A stretch of 64,000 nucleotides of DNA, from the NCBI GenBank assembly GCA_029931535.1, contig JAQPZY010001244.1, positions 854,501 to 918,500 on the forward strand. The letters are read 5' to 3'. The notes under the pieces are model-generated. The model was given only the letters and a program-made list of their open reading frames with translations. It was not told the origin of the DNA and searched no databases. Positions 38,530 to 50,640 of this stretch are shown in pieces. This stretch comes from Margaritifera margaritifera. Its lineage: Eukaryota > Mollusca > Bivalvia > Unionida > Margaritiferidae. Made by a program: the position numbers and the translations under genes. Every line of letters starts with the position of its first letter. Position 1 is the stretch's first letter.

Positions 38530-38815
38530 AGATTCATATACAATTTTTAAAAAGCTTGGTGTACCATTCATTGGCTTCTACCGCAGATTGCTGAATTGTA
38601 CAAGACCTGAATGTGTTAGAGATGATGAGTCAGATATACATCATTTCATTCCTTGTGTTTCTTTTGATCTTTCTGATCGAGAACAGTAGATGAAATGTTT
38701 CCACTGGTCGGACACATGATATGTAGGAGCTAGTGATAATAAATCTAAAGGTATCAAAATTGCATCCAAAAGAAAGATACGAGAACACAATAGAAAAGAC
38801 GAACTTTGAAAACTA
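38530..38815 (+). pseudogene. Second HNH endonuclease remnant
   Basis: Reads DIHHFIPCVSFDLSDREQ near 38636-38690 followed, after a stop, by MKCFHWSD and ASDNKSKG. Better preserved than 31480-31900 but still broken. It may mark the right end of element B or another element copy. Confidence 0.6.
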
Positions 38816-38835
38816 CAAACTATGTCATTCGTGAC

Positions 38836-38907
38836 GTTTTGAATAACATGTTTCAGTCCGTTTTGGATAACATGTTTCAGTCCGTTTTGGATAACATGTT
38901 TCAGTCT
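38836..38907. repeat. 24-bp unit, three copies
   Basis: Three near-identical head-to-tail copies of a 24-bp unit beginning 'gttttg.ataacatg', followed by a partial fourth. Confidence 0.85.
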
Positions 38908-38919
38908 GTTTTGTCTCTT

Positions 38920-40800
38920 CTTTTGTTTCCCACTAAGAGTTAACTATATAATGGAGAGACGCTCCAATAATAACAACAGCTGTGATAAAAAAATGTTCCT
39001 GTTACTTTTATTTTCAAATTGAAGTGTTTAAATTGTATCAATCTCGCGCTATCATAAAACCCTGTGAAGTATCTAATACCTTTTGATGTTATTTAATCGC
39101 CGTTTAACTGTTTGGAATTATTCAAATTATCAGTGGGTAGAAATTAGCTCATCAAAGATGCTACTGCTAGAATGACGACATCTGACAATGACTTTCCTAT
39201 TTTAGCTAATGTTACACTGACAAATGTTTTCTTGATTTGTTATTCGTCCATTTTACCCAACTCTTTGTCAGTTAAAAGTTTGCTAGTAATCTCTTTGTAG
39301 CTTCCATTTGACATTAATTTTCAATTCATATTTGTATTTGTCATGGAATTATTTGCACAATGTTGCCTATGTATTGCATGCTAATATAATATATAGTATG
39401 GGTTTCCTAAGCCAAGTACAACATTACTCATGGTGTATATTTTACTTCTGTCAGACTATTACGACATAGTTTTACTCACTTGGTAGACTGACTTACTGTG
39501 GCACGTGCATAGTGCCGGCGGAAAGAGCTCACTTACTTCGTGTTTTCCGTATGTGGTTGGTGCTACGTACAACTATGTAGAGTGCTAAATGTATGCATAT
39601 AGCTGCATTGCATTGATGATTTGTCAGAAAAATATCGTCCTACGATAGTGATCTTTCAGCTGTAGAGGTATGTAATAATTTTAGTAGACCTTCTTCTTTT
39701 TCTTTTATCATCTGTGTTTCACATAATAGTTTTCTACGTTAAAATGTTTCGGAATTTAACCTAAATTTCCATTATGTCAAAGTTCATATAACACAATGAT
39801 ATCAGATTCAATATAGTTTGGTTCATGTTGCAGTTGTACTTTTCTCTGAATTAACAAGCTTTGTCGTATTATATACGTTGTATATGTTAAAGATGAGAAG
39901 CTCTCCATCTTTCGATAATCCCGTTGATTATTCTTGCTCTAGATAGATTCATGTATGAACTTAGTTGTCATCTAAATCCATATACTAGTCGTTTTTAACG
40001 TAGAACATGTTTAATGCTTAGCCAGGTCTTTTTGTGTACGCATACATACCATGTATAGTGGTGCTTGTACTAAAACATGCTAGAGTGTCGGATTCGTGTA
40101 TAACAAAGTTCAGTTGTGTATATTTTAGCTGACTCCGGCTATAGTATTTAAAATCAGCTGTGTTGGCCCCGCTCAGCGCCCCTGTGTGTGTGGATGGGGG
40201 CGGGGGAGACAATCCATTCTTCAACCTGTGTCTGCGCAGAAGTAAGGTTCCAGGTGGGTCCTTCGGCAGAATGGAAAGGGGTGTAAGATTTGGGAATATT
40301 CCTTGTGTACATCATATTATGGTGAATAGGGCAACTTCGTATCTTTGTTAAACAGTGCATCGTCATAATTTCATGTTCGTTATACGAATAGCATTGTGTC
40401 AAAACTTCATATCCGTTGATGGACGGTTTATTCTCACATATTTGTATGTTTGTCAACATTACGATTTCATCGACCCGTAGTTCATATGTGGATATCATAG
40501 CCTCCTAATTTCATGATGTCGATATAGATTCTCATTTTCATTAAATAAACATAAAAATTTCATATATGTTGAATTGAACAGAACAATTTAACATCTGTTA
40601 ACAGAATATTGTAATCCATGATTGTATTACGCACAAACTAATGTGTACAGTTAATTTGGCAACGTGTGGAAGAACTACTCAATACTTAATTTTGACTTCA
40701 GTCTGTCATTGAATAGCAGTAGTTAGTGCATGTGTACGACTTATAGTGAGTATTTGTTTAATCTAAATTCAAATATGATTATTTAGCTATAGATGTCAGA
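38920..40800. other. No gene seen
   Basis: AT-rich DNA with a short GC-richer patch at about 40160-40275. Frames at 40018-40498 overlap on both strands without motifs. Confidence 0.5.
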
Positions 40801-40804
40801 ATTG

Positions 40805-40810
40805 CATATA

Positions 40811-40865
<55 letters not shown>
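40805..40865. repeat. (AT)n microsatellite at LINE 3' end
   Basis: About 60 bp of AT repeat abutting the 3' end of the LINE on the minus strand, where such elements commonly end in a simple repeat. Confidence 0.9.
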
Positions 40866-40874
<9 letters not shown>

Positions 40875-43800
40875 TGTTGGTCCTTCGTCCTTTGAGTTCG
40901 AAGATGACCATGATATCACTAACTGGTTGGTCTGTGTCTGTACGTGAGTGGCTGATCAGGCCAATTTGTGCTCTGAAGTGTCTGTGGCACAATTGACAGC
41001 AGATGCCGCTTGGGTGTTCATGATCAATAGAGGACGTGCTGTAGTTCTGAGATTTACGCTGCTCACGCTTCTGCGCTGCCTCGGCAGTTCTCCTCCGTTC
41101 AAAATCTGTAGTTCCAGTATGGATGAGACTCCGCCAGGTGGAGCGATTCTGTGTGAGATCTTCCCAAGACTCAGGGTCAATGTTAAAGTGTTTCACGGAT
41201 GACTTGAGGAAATCTTTGAAGCGTTTCTTCTGTCCACACTGAGATCATTTTCCCTCCTTCAGCTCGCCGTAGGAGATCTGCTTTGGTAGTCGCTCTTCTG
41301 ACATCCTGGTGACGTGGCCTGCCCATCTCAACTTTGATTTCATCAGCAGAGTGTGGATGCTTAGAATGCCAGCCTATGTGTGTAACTCAGCGTCTGGGAC
41401 CTTGTCCTGCCATCTTATCCTCATCAGTTTCCTCAGGCAGCCCATGTGAAAGTGGTTCAGTTTCTTGACATGACGTCTGTACACCATCCAGGTCTCGTAA
41501 GCGTACATCAGAGTCAGCAATACAATAGCTTTGTAGACCTTCAGTTTTGTTGGCAGACTGTTGCCTCTACGCTCCCACACATTTACACGTAGTTTGACAA
41601 AGGCCACACTTGCTTTATCAATTCGGCGTTGGTTTTATCATCGATGTGGACTGCACGTGACAGTGTGCTGCCGAAATATGTGAACATGTCCACTGCCAAG
41701 AGGGTTTGGCCATTTACTGTGATGGTAGGCTGTACGTAAGGCTTTTCTGGTGCAGGTTGGTGCATCACCTTTTTCTTCTTGATACTGACTGTGTGACCGA
41801 AATTGTTACAAACTGAAGAGAAATGGTCCATACTCTGTTACATGTCAGACTCACATTTGGCATTCATGGAGCATTCGTCAGCAAATATGAGATCACGAAC
41901 AGTCACTTCATGTAACTTCGTCTTCGCCTGTAGTCTTCTCAGGTTGAATAGCTTTCCGTCGGTCTGGCATCTGGTGTCGATCCCAGTGTCATAGTCATCA
42001 GTAAGCATGGCAGAGAACATCACGCTGAAGACGGTTGGTGCCAACACACAACCTTGCTTGACTCCATTGATGACTCAGAATGGTTCAGATGACTCACCGT
42101 CATCCACAACCTAAGCGAGCTTGCCATCATGGAAATACCGAACGTTCCCGATGAATTTCTCTCCGTAACCAAATTTTACCATGATCTTGTAAAGGCCTCC
42201 ATGGCTGACTGTGTCAAAGGCTTTTGTCAGGTCGATGAATGTCGTATACAGGTTGAAGGTCTGTTCCTTGCATTTTCCTGGAGTTGACGAGCTGCAAAAA
42301 CTCTGTCTTTGGTCCCTCGTCCTTTCCTGAAGCCACACTGACTCTTTGGCAGGAGCCCTTGATTAATGTGATGCACAAGACGATTCAGCAGAATTCTGGC
42401 AAGTATTTTGCCGGCTATTGACAGCAAGGAGATGCCTCGATCGTTTTTGCAGGATTCTCTGTTGCCTTTCCGCTTGCACAAGTGGACGATAGATGCATCC
42501 TTGTACTCATGGGGTAAAGTCCCTTGCGTCCACATTGAGTGGAACAGTTCAGACAGTTTCTGTGCCATGTGCGAGCCTCTGGCTTTGTAGACTTCTGCTG
42601 GTATAGCATCTGTTCCAGGTGCTTTGCCATTTGACAGCAGATCGATTACTTTCACAGTTTCAATCAGTTCTGGAGGATCAGAAAGTGATATGTTGATTTC
42701 CACTTGGGGCAGTCGATCAATTGCCTCCTGGCTGATAGATGCCTCTTGATTGAGGATATTGTTGAAGTGTGCTGCCCATGTTTGAATTATATTTATTTGT
42801 CAGTGAGCAGCGTGGGGCCGTCAGCACTCAGTTTTGGAAATGTTTCTGATGACTGTGGCCCGTAGATTGTCTTCAAAGCATAATAGAAGTTCTTCATGTC
42901 TTTAATGTCTGCGTAGGACTGAATCTCATCTACCTTATTACTCAGCCATGAATCTTGTAACTCTCTGAGCTAGCCCTGGACAGTCCTCTTGATGTTGTTG
43001 AAGGCTACCTTCTTAGATAATGAAGTACTGTTTTCTAAATAGGCCTTCTGTAGCTGATGTTTGTCATTCAGAAGTCTCTGTATGGCAGAATCGTTCTCAT
43101 CAAACCAATCGTGATGTTTACGTGTTGTGGGACCAAGGGTTTTAGATGCAGTTGAGTACACAGAGTTTCTGAAGGATGCCCAGTTTTCATTGACATTCTC
43201 GGAGTTTGTATCAATTGTATTCAGGTGGCTGCGCTGCTCTTCGACAAATGCCTTTTTCACATTCTCCTGTTTCAATTTGGCGACATTAAACTTTTTGGGC
43301 ACTTTTTTGTTTTGTGGTCGTCTACCAGGCTGAATCCGGATATTGAGCTTGGAGACTATGAGCATGTGGTCAGCCCAGCTTTCTGCACTTCGTCACTCGG
43401 ACATCTTGCCTGTCTCTTCTCCGTAGGCAATAAGATGCCAGTGCTTGGAGCGAGGGTGCATCCAGACGTCTTGTTGCAGTTTAGCAGACGCAATACCATG
43501 TTGGTGATTAGGAGGTCATGTTCCCGTCAGCGCATTTTCTCAGTAGGAGGATTCCATTGTTGTTGCATTTGCCAAAACCATTGTTGGTAATGACACCTGG
43601 CCATGTCTGGTGATCTGTGCCAACTCTAGCATTGAAGTCACCAAGGATGATGAGCTTGTCTGTCTTTTGTACTTCTGCAATAAGAGACTCCAGTTCTTCA
43701 TAAAATTTGTCCTTGATCTCATCTGGGTTGATCATGGTGGGTTCATGGGCGCTTATGATAGTTGCATGTCTTTTTCAAGACAGTTGGAGTCTCATTTGCA

Positions 43801-44310
43801 TTAGTCTGTCATTAACGCCCTTTGAGTGATTTGTGAGCATGCTAACTAGCTTGATGGCAAATCCAACACAAGCTTCACTTCCTTCTTCTTTACTTCGGCC
43901 ACTCCAGAAAAGGTGTTGCCGGCTCCTACTTCGGTGAGTTGTCTTTCCTCAACTAGGCGCGTTTCACTCAGGGCTGCTATCTGGATGTCGAATCTGGCCA
44001 GTTCTCTACCAACTAGAGCTATTCTTCTCTCTTGTCTATCTGCTGATGTACAGTCCATTAGTGTGCGTAAGTTCGAGTCGCTTGGAGATGCAGTATATGG
44101 CCATCAGTTCCTACTACACCTGAGCTGATACCCTGCGCTGTCAACACAGCTCTTGCCATCTGCCTTCAGGGTCGGGGATGATTATATCTGCTCGGCCTCC
44201 TGATCCATCAGTAGGGACTTTCCAGAGGGAGCCAGGTGTAGCTGTCCACTCTGAATCAACAGTCACAGGTAGTACTGTCTACTGTTACTTATAGTAGCAG
44301 GCTATGCCTG
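40866..44310 (-). mobile_element. Broken non-LTR retrotransposon (LINE, jockey/RTE-like)
   Basis: One element read from about 44310 down to 40866. The apurinic endonuclease part lies at about 43370-44060 (LGDFNARVGTDHQTWPG at 43625-43675). A linker with WFDENDSAIQRLL is near 43090. Reverse transcriptase spans about 41380-42700 (SNGKAPGTDAIPAEVY, FIDLTKAFDTVSHGGLY, LAPTVFSVMFSAMLTDD). A C-terminal CxxC zinc-finger-like segment lies at 40910-41000. The catalytic box reads FADE; the second Asp has become Glu at 41874-41876. Many stops and frameshifts split it into at least nine frames. Nearly full length but inactive. Clade assignment is tentative. Confidence 0.88.
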
Positions 44311-44319
44311 ACCTGATTG

Positions 44320-44321
<2 letters not shown>

Positions 44322-44376
<55 letters not shown>
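44322..44376. repeat. (AT)n microsatellite at LINE 5' side
   Basis: About 54 bp of AT repeat just beyond the 5' end of the LINE. Confidence 0.9.
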
Positions 44377-44379
<3 letters not shown>

Positions 44380-45339
44380 GTGATCTTTCTCTGTTCACTA
44401 AATCCAAGCCCATTTGGTCTACCCTGTGACAGTATTTTTCTATTTCAGGGGAGATAAAACTACTACTACTTTTCTCATCCGTAAAAACTATTTGTTTTTG
44501 TTTTTCAAGTGGTTTTTGATCCCATGGCGTGACAATGATGGAAGGTGGTGTAGACAATTTTGATAATATGTGTAAAAAATCATGTTTGCGATGAAGATGG
44601 TTACGAGAAACAGCTTACAGATCCTGGTTTATCTAATGAAATATTTGGAACTCCTGTATCTATGGATTTAATGGAGAAATACAAAGAATTTGTTAAACAC
44701 ACTTTTAACATAACTGATACACGATAAAATCAGATAAACCTCAATTAAAAATCAAAGAAATAAACGTTGCATTATTATCATGAAGTAGGAAGAAAATCAA
44801 TTCAAATTTGTCAAAGTAGTCCAAATTAGATTTTAGGACCAAACTCTAAAGTGACGAACGGTTGAAGTAATTTCATAAAGTTACTAGACTTGACGAAATA
44901 AGGAATAGATGGATGCCACCAAATGGTAAATGTCTGGAGAGACCTTTACAACAGCCATTAAAACCTGGGCTGTTGTGCAAAGACAGCCGACACAAGCTCC
45001 CGAGGAAATAGCAATGAAATTGATAGAAGAGATTTGACTAATACAAACGAATTACCGAGTGGATTAAGAAAGGAAATACTTTTTTCATTATTTTGTAAAC
45101 TCGACGAGCTTTCAGTAAAGCCTCATCCTGCGAAAAGTTGCAGATCAAGAAGAAATCGTTACAAGATTGTGATAGTTTGGGGGATATACAAAAATTATGC
45201 TTGAATCGCCGCTTCGTAAAAAGAAGTTTTTAAAATAGATCTGCAATATGAAAAGTTTGGAAAACTGTTTACAACTTCATCATAAGCATAAATAAAAGAA
45301 ACAATAAAGTGTAAACATCTCTCTGTTCCTTTGTGTGTC

Positions 45340-45411
<72 letters not shown>

Positions 45412-46284
45412 CGACCAAACTGTTATTCGAAAAGAAAGGTGAAACAATTGCCACAATTATAACGGATATGGCTTTGACCATATCATTTTTACTCATTCTA
45501 AAGCAAATTTGGTCAACGTTTAGCAGGAGCTAGCAGACGAACAACTGTTGGTGATGAAGGTTCTGACGTTTGAAAAGGTAGCACATATTAATTTGTGGAC
45601 AATGTCAAACAAGACATGAAAAAATATTGCCAACTATTTGTTCGAGCCATATAAAAATGCAGTAGCAGCATTGCCTGGTGCTATTAGCAGTGTAATAAGC
45701 TAGTTGCTTAGGTCTGATTGACAGGCATTGACAGTTTTAGCTCATCATGTTGTTAGTTTGTTTGTTCTAGAGTTAGTTGGTATGTTGTTTGAATTTGTTA
45801 TCAGCGGTGTAGAAACAGCAAAAGAAAAAAAAAAAACCAATATCTATTTTAAGAAGTAAATAATGCTAGCTCCTGCACCCATTGGTATCAATATTAATGA
45901 TGCTTTGTTCTGCTTCATGATCTTTGTCTTTTAACTCATGTGCAGTTGCGACTACAAGACCGTCGCCAGTTTTATCATCATTGTCTACATAGTTATTACC
46001 AACGTTCTCTTTGTCTATTATGTTGTTTATCTTTTGATTCTATTATTTCGCTGATTGTTCCTGGATATTTGCTAAGCAGTGAATAATATTACTTGCATTC
46101 AAAAGAAAGAAGCATTAACGTCTCAACAAATGTTCATTGAGCTCAGCATCTGATCTTCTGCGTAATATGTAAAATAAAATAAAAAACAACAGGTGTGATT
46201 CTGTCACTTCTGAAAAAGTCTCGCACTAAACATTTCAGTTATTTCTTTCAAATGCAAGTATTTCCAGGAATTGAAAAGTAGCAT
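44380..46284. other. No gene recognised; (TG)n(GA)n tract
   Basis: Short protein-like plus-strand snippets near 44620-44725 are too broken to name. A compound microsatellite, TG at about 45333-45356 followed by GA to about 45410, gives artificial Arg-Glu and Ser-Leu frames. Confidence 0.45.
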
Positions 46285-47475
46285 CAACAAGAAAGGCTTG
46301 GTGTCCAAGCTTGTGCCTAACATCGTCATGACAGTATTGGTGTCCAAGCTAGTGCCTAACATCAACAAGAAAGTCTTGGTGTCTAAGATAGTCTTGGTGT
46401 CCAAGCTAGTGCCTAACATCAATAACATAGTCTTGGTGTAAAAGCTAGTGCCTAACATCAACAAGAAAGTCTTGGTGTCTAATATAGTCTTGGTGTCCAA
46501 GGTAGTGCCTAACATCAATAAGATAGTCTTGGTGTCCAAGGTAGTTCCTAACATCAATAAGATAGTCTTGGTGTCCAAGGTAGTGCCTAACATCAAGAAG
46601 ATAGTCTTGGTGTCAAAGCTAGTGCCTAACATCAATAAGGTAGTCTTGGTGTCCAAGGTAGTGCCTAACATCAATAAGATAGTCTTGGTGTCCAAGGTAG
46701 TTCCTAACATCAATAAGATAGTCTTGGTGTCAAAGCTAGTGCCTAACATCAATAAGATAGTCTTGGTGTCCAAGGTGGTGCCTAACATCAATAAGATAGT
46801 CTTGGTGTCCAAGGTAGTGCCTAACATCAATAAGATAGTCTTGGTGTCCAAGGTAGTGCCTAACATCAATAAGATAGTCTTGGTGTCAAAGGTAGTTCCT
46901 AACATCAATAAGAGAGTCTTGGTGTCAAAGCTAGTGCCTAACATCAATAAGATAGTCTTGGTGTCCAAGGTAGTGCCTAACATCAATAAGATAGTCTTGG
47001 TGTCCAAGGTAGTACCTAACATCAATAAGATAGTCTTGGTGTCCAAGGTAGTGCCTAACATCAATAAGATAGTCTTGGTGTCAAAGGTAGTTCCTAACAT
47101 CAATAAGAGAGTCTTGGTGTCAAAGCTAGTGCCTAACATCAATAAGATAGTCTTGGTGTCCAAGGTAGTGCCTAACATCAATAAGATAGTCTTGGTGTCC
47201 AAGGTAGTGCCTAACATCAATAAGATAGTCTTGGTGTCAAAGGTAGTGCCTAACATCAATAAGATAGTCTTGGTGTCCAAGGTAGTACCTAACATCAATA
47301 AGATAGTCTTGGTGTCCAAGGTAGTACCTAACATCAATAAGATAGTCTTGGTGTCCAAGGTAGTACCTAACATCAATAAGATAGTCTTGGTGTCAAAGGT
47401 AGTACCTAACATCAATAAGAAAGTCTTGGTGTCAAAGGTAGTGCCTAACATCAATAAGATAGTCTTGGTACATCT
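46285..47475. repeat. 39-bp minisatellite, open on both strands
   Basis: About 30 tandem copies of a 39-bp unit ('gtgcctaacatcaataag' plus 'atagtcttggtgtccaaggta'). Because 39 is a multiple of three and the unit has no stop in two frames, it yields a 349-codon plus-strand frame (13-residue repeat VPNINKIVLVSKV) and a 416-codon minus-strand frame (13-residue repeat LMLGTTLDTKTIL). Left-end units are irregular; the central units are nearly identical. No signal peptide or unique flanking domain supports a protein. Confidence 0.92.
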
Positions 47476-47479
47476 GACC

Positions 47480-48900
47480 CTATACCTAATGAAGTGAATT
47501 TCATCACAAATAAAGGAAAATGAAGCAAATATATAAAGAGCTTAGTGTAGTGATACCTTGAGTAGCATAAAAGGGAAAATCGATTGTTTTAATAATTTTG
47601 GATCCTAAATGCGTTTATACCTAATAGTTTACTGATGTAAATGAAATAAGACAATAAATCAGTTATTTGCTACATATTTGACTCATATGCCAAAAAATAC
47701 AATTTTCCTTAGTAACGGTGGGAGGCAAGACTTAGACTAGATTTCTGTATTACAAATGGGCCCTAATACACACATCAATATATCATATGGCTGCATAGCT
47801 TTGAAATTATTTAAAGCTTCATTTGGATGCAAACAACACTTGATTGGATGTTTGTTACTTTTGTGTGTTGTTGTTCACCTCTTGATTACTTGTAGAGTGC
47901 AAATAGGGCACATGGCGATATCACTTTTGGAACTACTTTCTTTTTCCATTTAGGAAGTATATCTGCCCTTATGTGTGTTATTCAGACTCATATTTGGGCC
48001 TATCTCTCTCTCTCTCTCCACACACATCAGGATGCATGTAGATCTTAAAAAATGTGTAAACTGTAGCCCCTCTGGTGTATATTTATGCAGTCAATGATGT
48101 GCCATCAAGAAATGCCCAAAAATGAACTACAAACGACAAAAAGTATACTTCAAGTATTAACTTTTTTATAATTAGTTTTCTACACGAATCGTGGAAGCTA
48201 TCAGTGACTGAACTTACATGACCTGTTGCCGTGTCACTCATGCAGTACTGTATACCTGTAATAATCTCCAGCAAACGGTACACATTGTTTAGAAAAACAA
48301 AAATTCGTGATTAAATATGGTAATACAATGTCTTAAGTAGCAATTTTAACTCGCATTATAATCGTGTTTGAAAACGATGGATAAATCAGGTGTTGATTAG
48401 TGTTGATTGCAAACCGAAATTAAGTGACAATCGAAAATTGGATACATCGTCTGCTACCTAGCTAGACTGCAAGCCTGCCAAGGCCACACAAAAATTTACG
48501 TTTGAATGTACAAATAAACAAAATGAAAAACGAAAATCCTCACAATTATTAAAATCTTTTCTATAAAGATGTTACGCTCTAAAGTGTGTCATATACAGGC
48601 GCTGTGTTATGTGTCTAGTTACACCTCCATAATAGTATCCCTCCGCGCATTAAATGTGTTAGCAAAAATAAAAATGTCTTCATTTTCGTACGAATACAGT
48701 AATTATATTGACAAAATACACAATTTGAAGCATGATATGTACAAGCAAAGTTTGTTAAACGTCGCTATACCAAAATTGTTGTAAAATTTAGGAACTTCTT
48801 TGTATCGATGTAGTAATGCTGCTGTTGATCACGTGGACACAGAATGGAAAAAAATCCAAGCAAATCGAAGTTTGCCTTTAAAAATATATAATAAAACAAA
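47480..48900. other. No gene seen
   Basis: AT-rich DNA with a short (TC)n at about 48003-48018. No coding motif recognised. Confidence 0.5.
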
Positions 48901-49044
48901 ATCTACACTTTTTCAGTAGATATAAGGAAATATTTCACTAGTGAAGGGAAAATATTTTGTATTGTCACTCGTCACTCGTGACAATACAATGTTTCCACTT
49001 CACTCGTGAAATATTTCCGTATATCTACTCAAAAAACGTAGATA
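48901..49044. repeat. 144-bp foldback (long inverted repeat)
   Basis: Two arms of about 65 bp are near-perfect inverted copies. The left arm begins 'atctacactttttcagtaga' and the right arm ends in 'tctactcaaaaaacgtagat'. The centre is an inverted 'gtattgtcactcg/cactcgtgacaatac'. The RNA or single strand would form one long hairpin. It is probably a MITE-like foldback; a target duplication could not be fixed. Confidence 0.8.
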
Positions 49045-49206
49045 TCCTCTAGGCCCATTACTATTACAGGACTTGCTTGCTTCCGATAATGCCGGTAGTA
49101 GCTAGTGATGAGATATACCAAGCCGGAGATAAGAGATTGAGTGGAGTTATTTGAGATAAACATGTAATGATTTTTGCAACAAGATAATCATTACCAGTGA
49201 ATAAAT

Positions 49207-49209
<3 letters not shown>

Positions 49210-49277
<68 letters not shown>
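49210..49277. repeat. (AT)n microsatellite
   Basis: About 68 bp of uninterrupted AT dinucleotides. Confidence 0.95.
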
Positions 49278-49281
<4 letters not shown>

Positions 49282-49689
49282 GTTAAAAGTTGTTGGGAAA
49301 TTAACTTTTGGACAGCAAGGATCCGACTCGGATGAAACCACAATCCGATTTCTGAAATATATTTCCGATTCAAAAGTTAGACTAAACTACACTGTTGTGG
49401 TGGTGACATATGCTTATTGTTGAGTTATATGGTCATGAAAACGAAAACATTTTTTTTTTTTTTGTTCTTTTTTTTTTTTGTTCTACAACAACAACAACAG
49501 CTGCAAAGGATCACTACACTAATTAAGTTCATAAGTTATATGTTCAGATGCACCAACAATATTACGTATGTTAGGCTCTAACTTAGACATAATATATTAA
49601 AAATTCAGCATTGGGTATGTGTCATTTTCTGGAAATAGTTCCACTTGGAAGAAACAACTGGAATTTTTAGTGTAAGTGACCTTAGTAGT

Positions 49690-49890
49690 ATAGGGTGGGT
49701 ATCGAGGTACTGGGTGGCACTTGGGGTACCAACGGGAATTTAACATAGCGGGTGGCACTTGGGGTACCAACGGGAATTTAACATTGGGGCCTATCGGGGT
49801 ACCAACGGGAATGGAACATGGCGGGGGCACTTGGGGTACTAACGGAAATTTAGCATTAGGGGTACTTGGGGTACCAACGGAAAAAAAAAT
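49690..49890. repeat. GGGGTACCAACGG-type tandem repeat
   Basis: Five imperfect units of about 30-50 bp, each with 'cttggggtaccaacgg' or a close form (one has 'ggggtactaacgg') followed by 'gaatttaacat'-like text. It lies immediately beyond the last gene of the virus-like element. It produces proline-rich frames on the minus strand (49597-49902) that are probably not genes. Confidence 0.75.
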
Positions 49891-49916
49891 GGAACATGGC
49901 AATCATGGAAAATTAA

Positions 49917-49952
49917 TCTTTTCTTGAAAAATGGGTGGCCCTGAAAAGGGCC
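49917..49952 (-). terminator. Histone-type mRNA 3' end (stem-loop plus U7-like element), gene 1
   Basis: On the minus strand the stem-loop GGCCCTTTTCAGGGCC (49937-49952; 6-bp stem, TTTC loop) is followed directly by ACCCA. After exactly 10 nt comes CAAGAAAAGA (49926-49917), matching the purine-rich histone downstream element. The stop codon of the gene lies 13 nt upstream of the stem. Sequence, order and spacing are those of replication-dependent histone pre-mRNAs. Confidence 0.8.
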
Positions 49953-49964
49953 ATTGGAGGAGGA

Positions 49965-50558
49965 TTACTTTTTCCTCCAACATTGAGTGAAGAAGCCTAG
50001 GAAGGTGGTGTGAGATTTTTTCTTCTTCTGGAGTGGTGGTGAATTGGGCAGCCAGTCGGGATGTTCCATACGTCTGAACTTATCCTGGATTTTCATCCAG
50101 ATTAAATTCAGGCGTTGAAATTCCTTTTCTTTCCTGGCTTGCTCCTTTTGACTTCGTTCCAGAGCCCACAAGATCTTAATGTGGGCTACTTCTTGCTCCA
50201 AAACTTTTTTTAATAATAATTTTGTCGTGTGAAGATTTATCTATTCACGCCTGACGCTACTGGCGGGTGGATAGATTAAACAATCTTCCTTCACTTGGTG
50301 TAGGAAGTATTCCACCCCATCCAGTAAGTCGAGGGCCGACTTGATAAAACCCACACGACAAGGAGCCGAAGAATTCTTTTGCGATTCCTCCAAGAAGACA
50401 TTCTTCACCAGCCTCCTCGCTGAAGTGAGAGCCGCTAGTTGGCTTGTGACGTATGGCTTTGTGGCAGGATATCTCCACCAACACTCCAACCTTTCCACCA
50501 AAGATTCCACACCCACCATGATATCCCAGGCTTCCTGCAATAGCTCTACCGTGTTCAT
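49965..50558 (-). CDS. Small helical protein 1, interrupted by in-frame TAG
   Basis: Unrecognised. From the ATG at 50558 the frame runs 105 codons to a TAG at 50241-50243 and then stays open in the same frame to a TAA at 49965, so the whole is a 198-codon unit with one amber codon. There is no ATG soon after the amber. The first half has MNTVELLQEAW and GVESLVERLECWW helices. The second half is charged and coiled-coil-like (ALERSQKEQARKEKEFQRL) and ends in a Lys-rich tail. The histone-like 3' signal lies 13 nt beyond the second stop, not the first, which argues that the full unit was the original gene. Its own TATA promoter is at 50602. Nonsense mutation is more likely than programmed readthrough. 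Confidence 0.55.
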
Positions 50559-50601
50559 TGTATCAGAGTGAAAGTATGAATGCTGCGACTGCGGAAGGCG
50601 T

Positions 50602-50640
50602 CGCTTTATATGCTAGAAGAGCGGACGTGAAGGAAAACAT
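50602..50640 (-). promoter_or_regulatory. TATA promoter with shared upstream box, gene 1
   Basis: On minus, GCATATAAAGCG lies about 45 nt before the ATG at 50558. It is preceded by CGTCCGCTCTTCTA and, further upstream, GGGATGTTTTCCTTCA. The same string of elements precedes the next two genes (51237, 52192). Confidence 0.65.

Larger units (their letters stand above)
26000..38820. mobile_element. Decayed virus-like element B (PolB, HNH, ATPase)
   Basis: Remains of one large element, possibly with later insertions. Polymerase B (27870-31170) and HNH pieces are on plus; a packaging ATPase and a run of unrecognised frames (to about 37310) are on minus; a second HNH piece lies at the right end. 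Copy A (16130-20040) has the same polymerase/ATPase convergent order. Ends, terminal repeats and target duplication were not found, so the limits are approximate. It is much more decayed than the element at 49.9-64 kb. Confidence 0.65.

Noticed and set aside
45333..45496. Arg-Glu and Ser-Leu repeat ORFs
   Set aside because: (TG)n(GA)n microsatellite translation.
46204..47497. Two long overlapping ORFs (416 and 349 codons) as real genes
   Set aside because: Both are products of a 39-bp tandem repeat; no unique domain, signal or start context.
49597..49902. Proline-rich 101-codon minus ORF
   Set aside because: Encoded by the GGGGTACC tandem repeat and overlaps the downstream element of gene 1.
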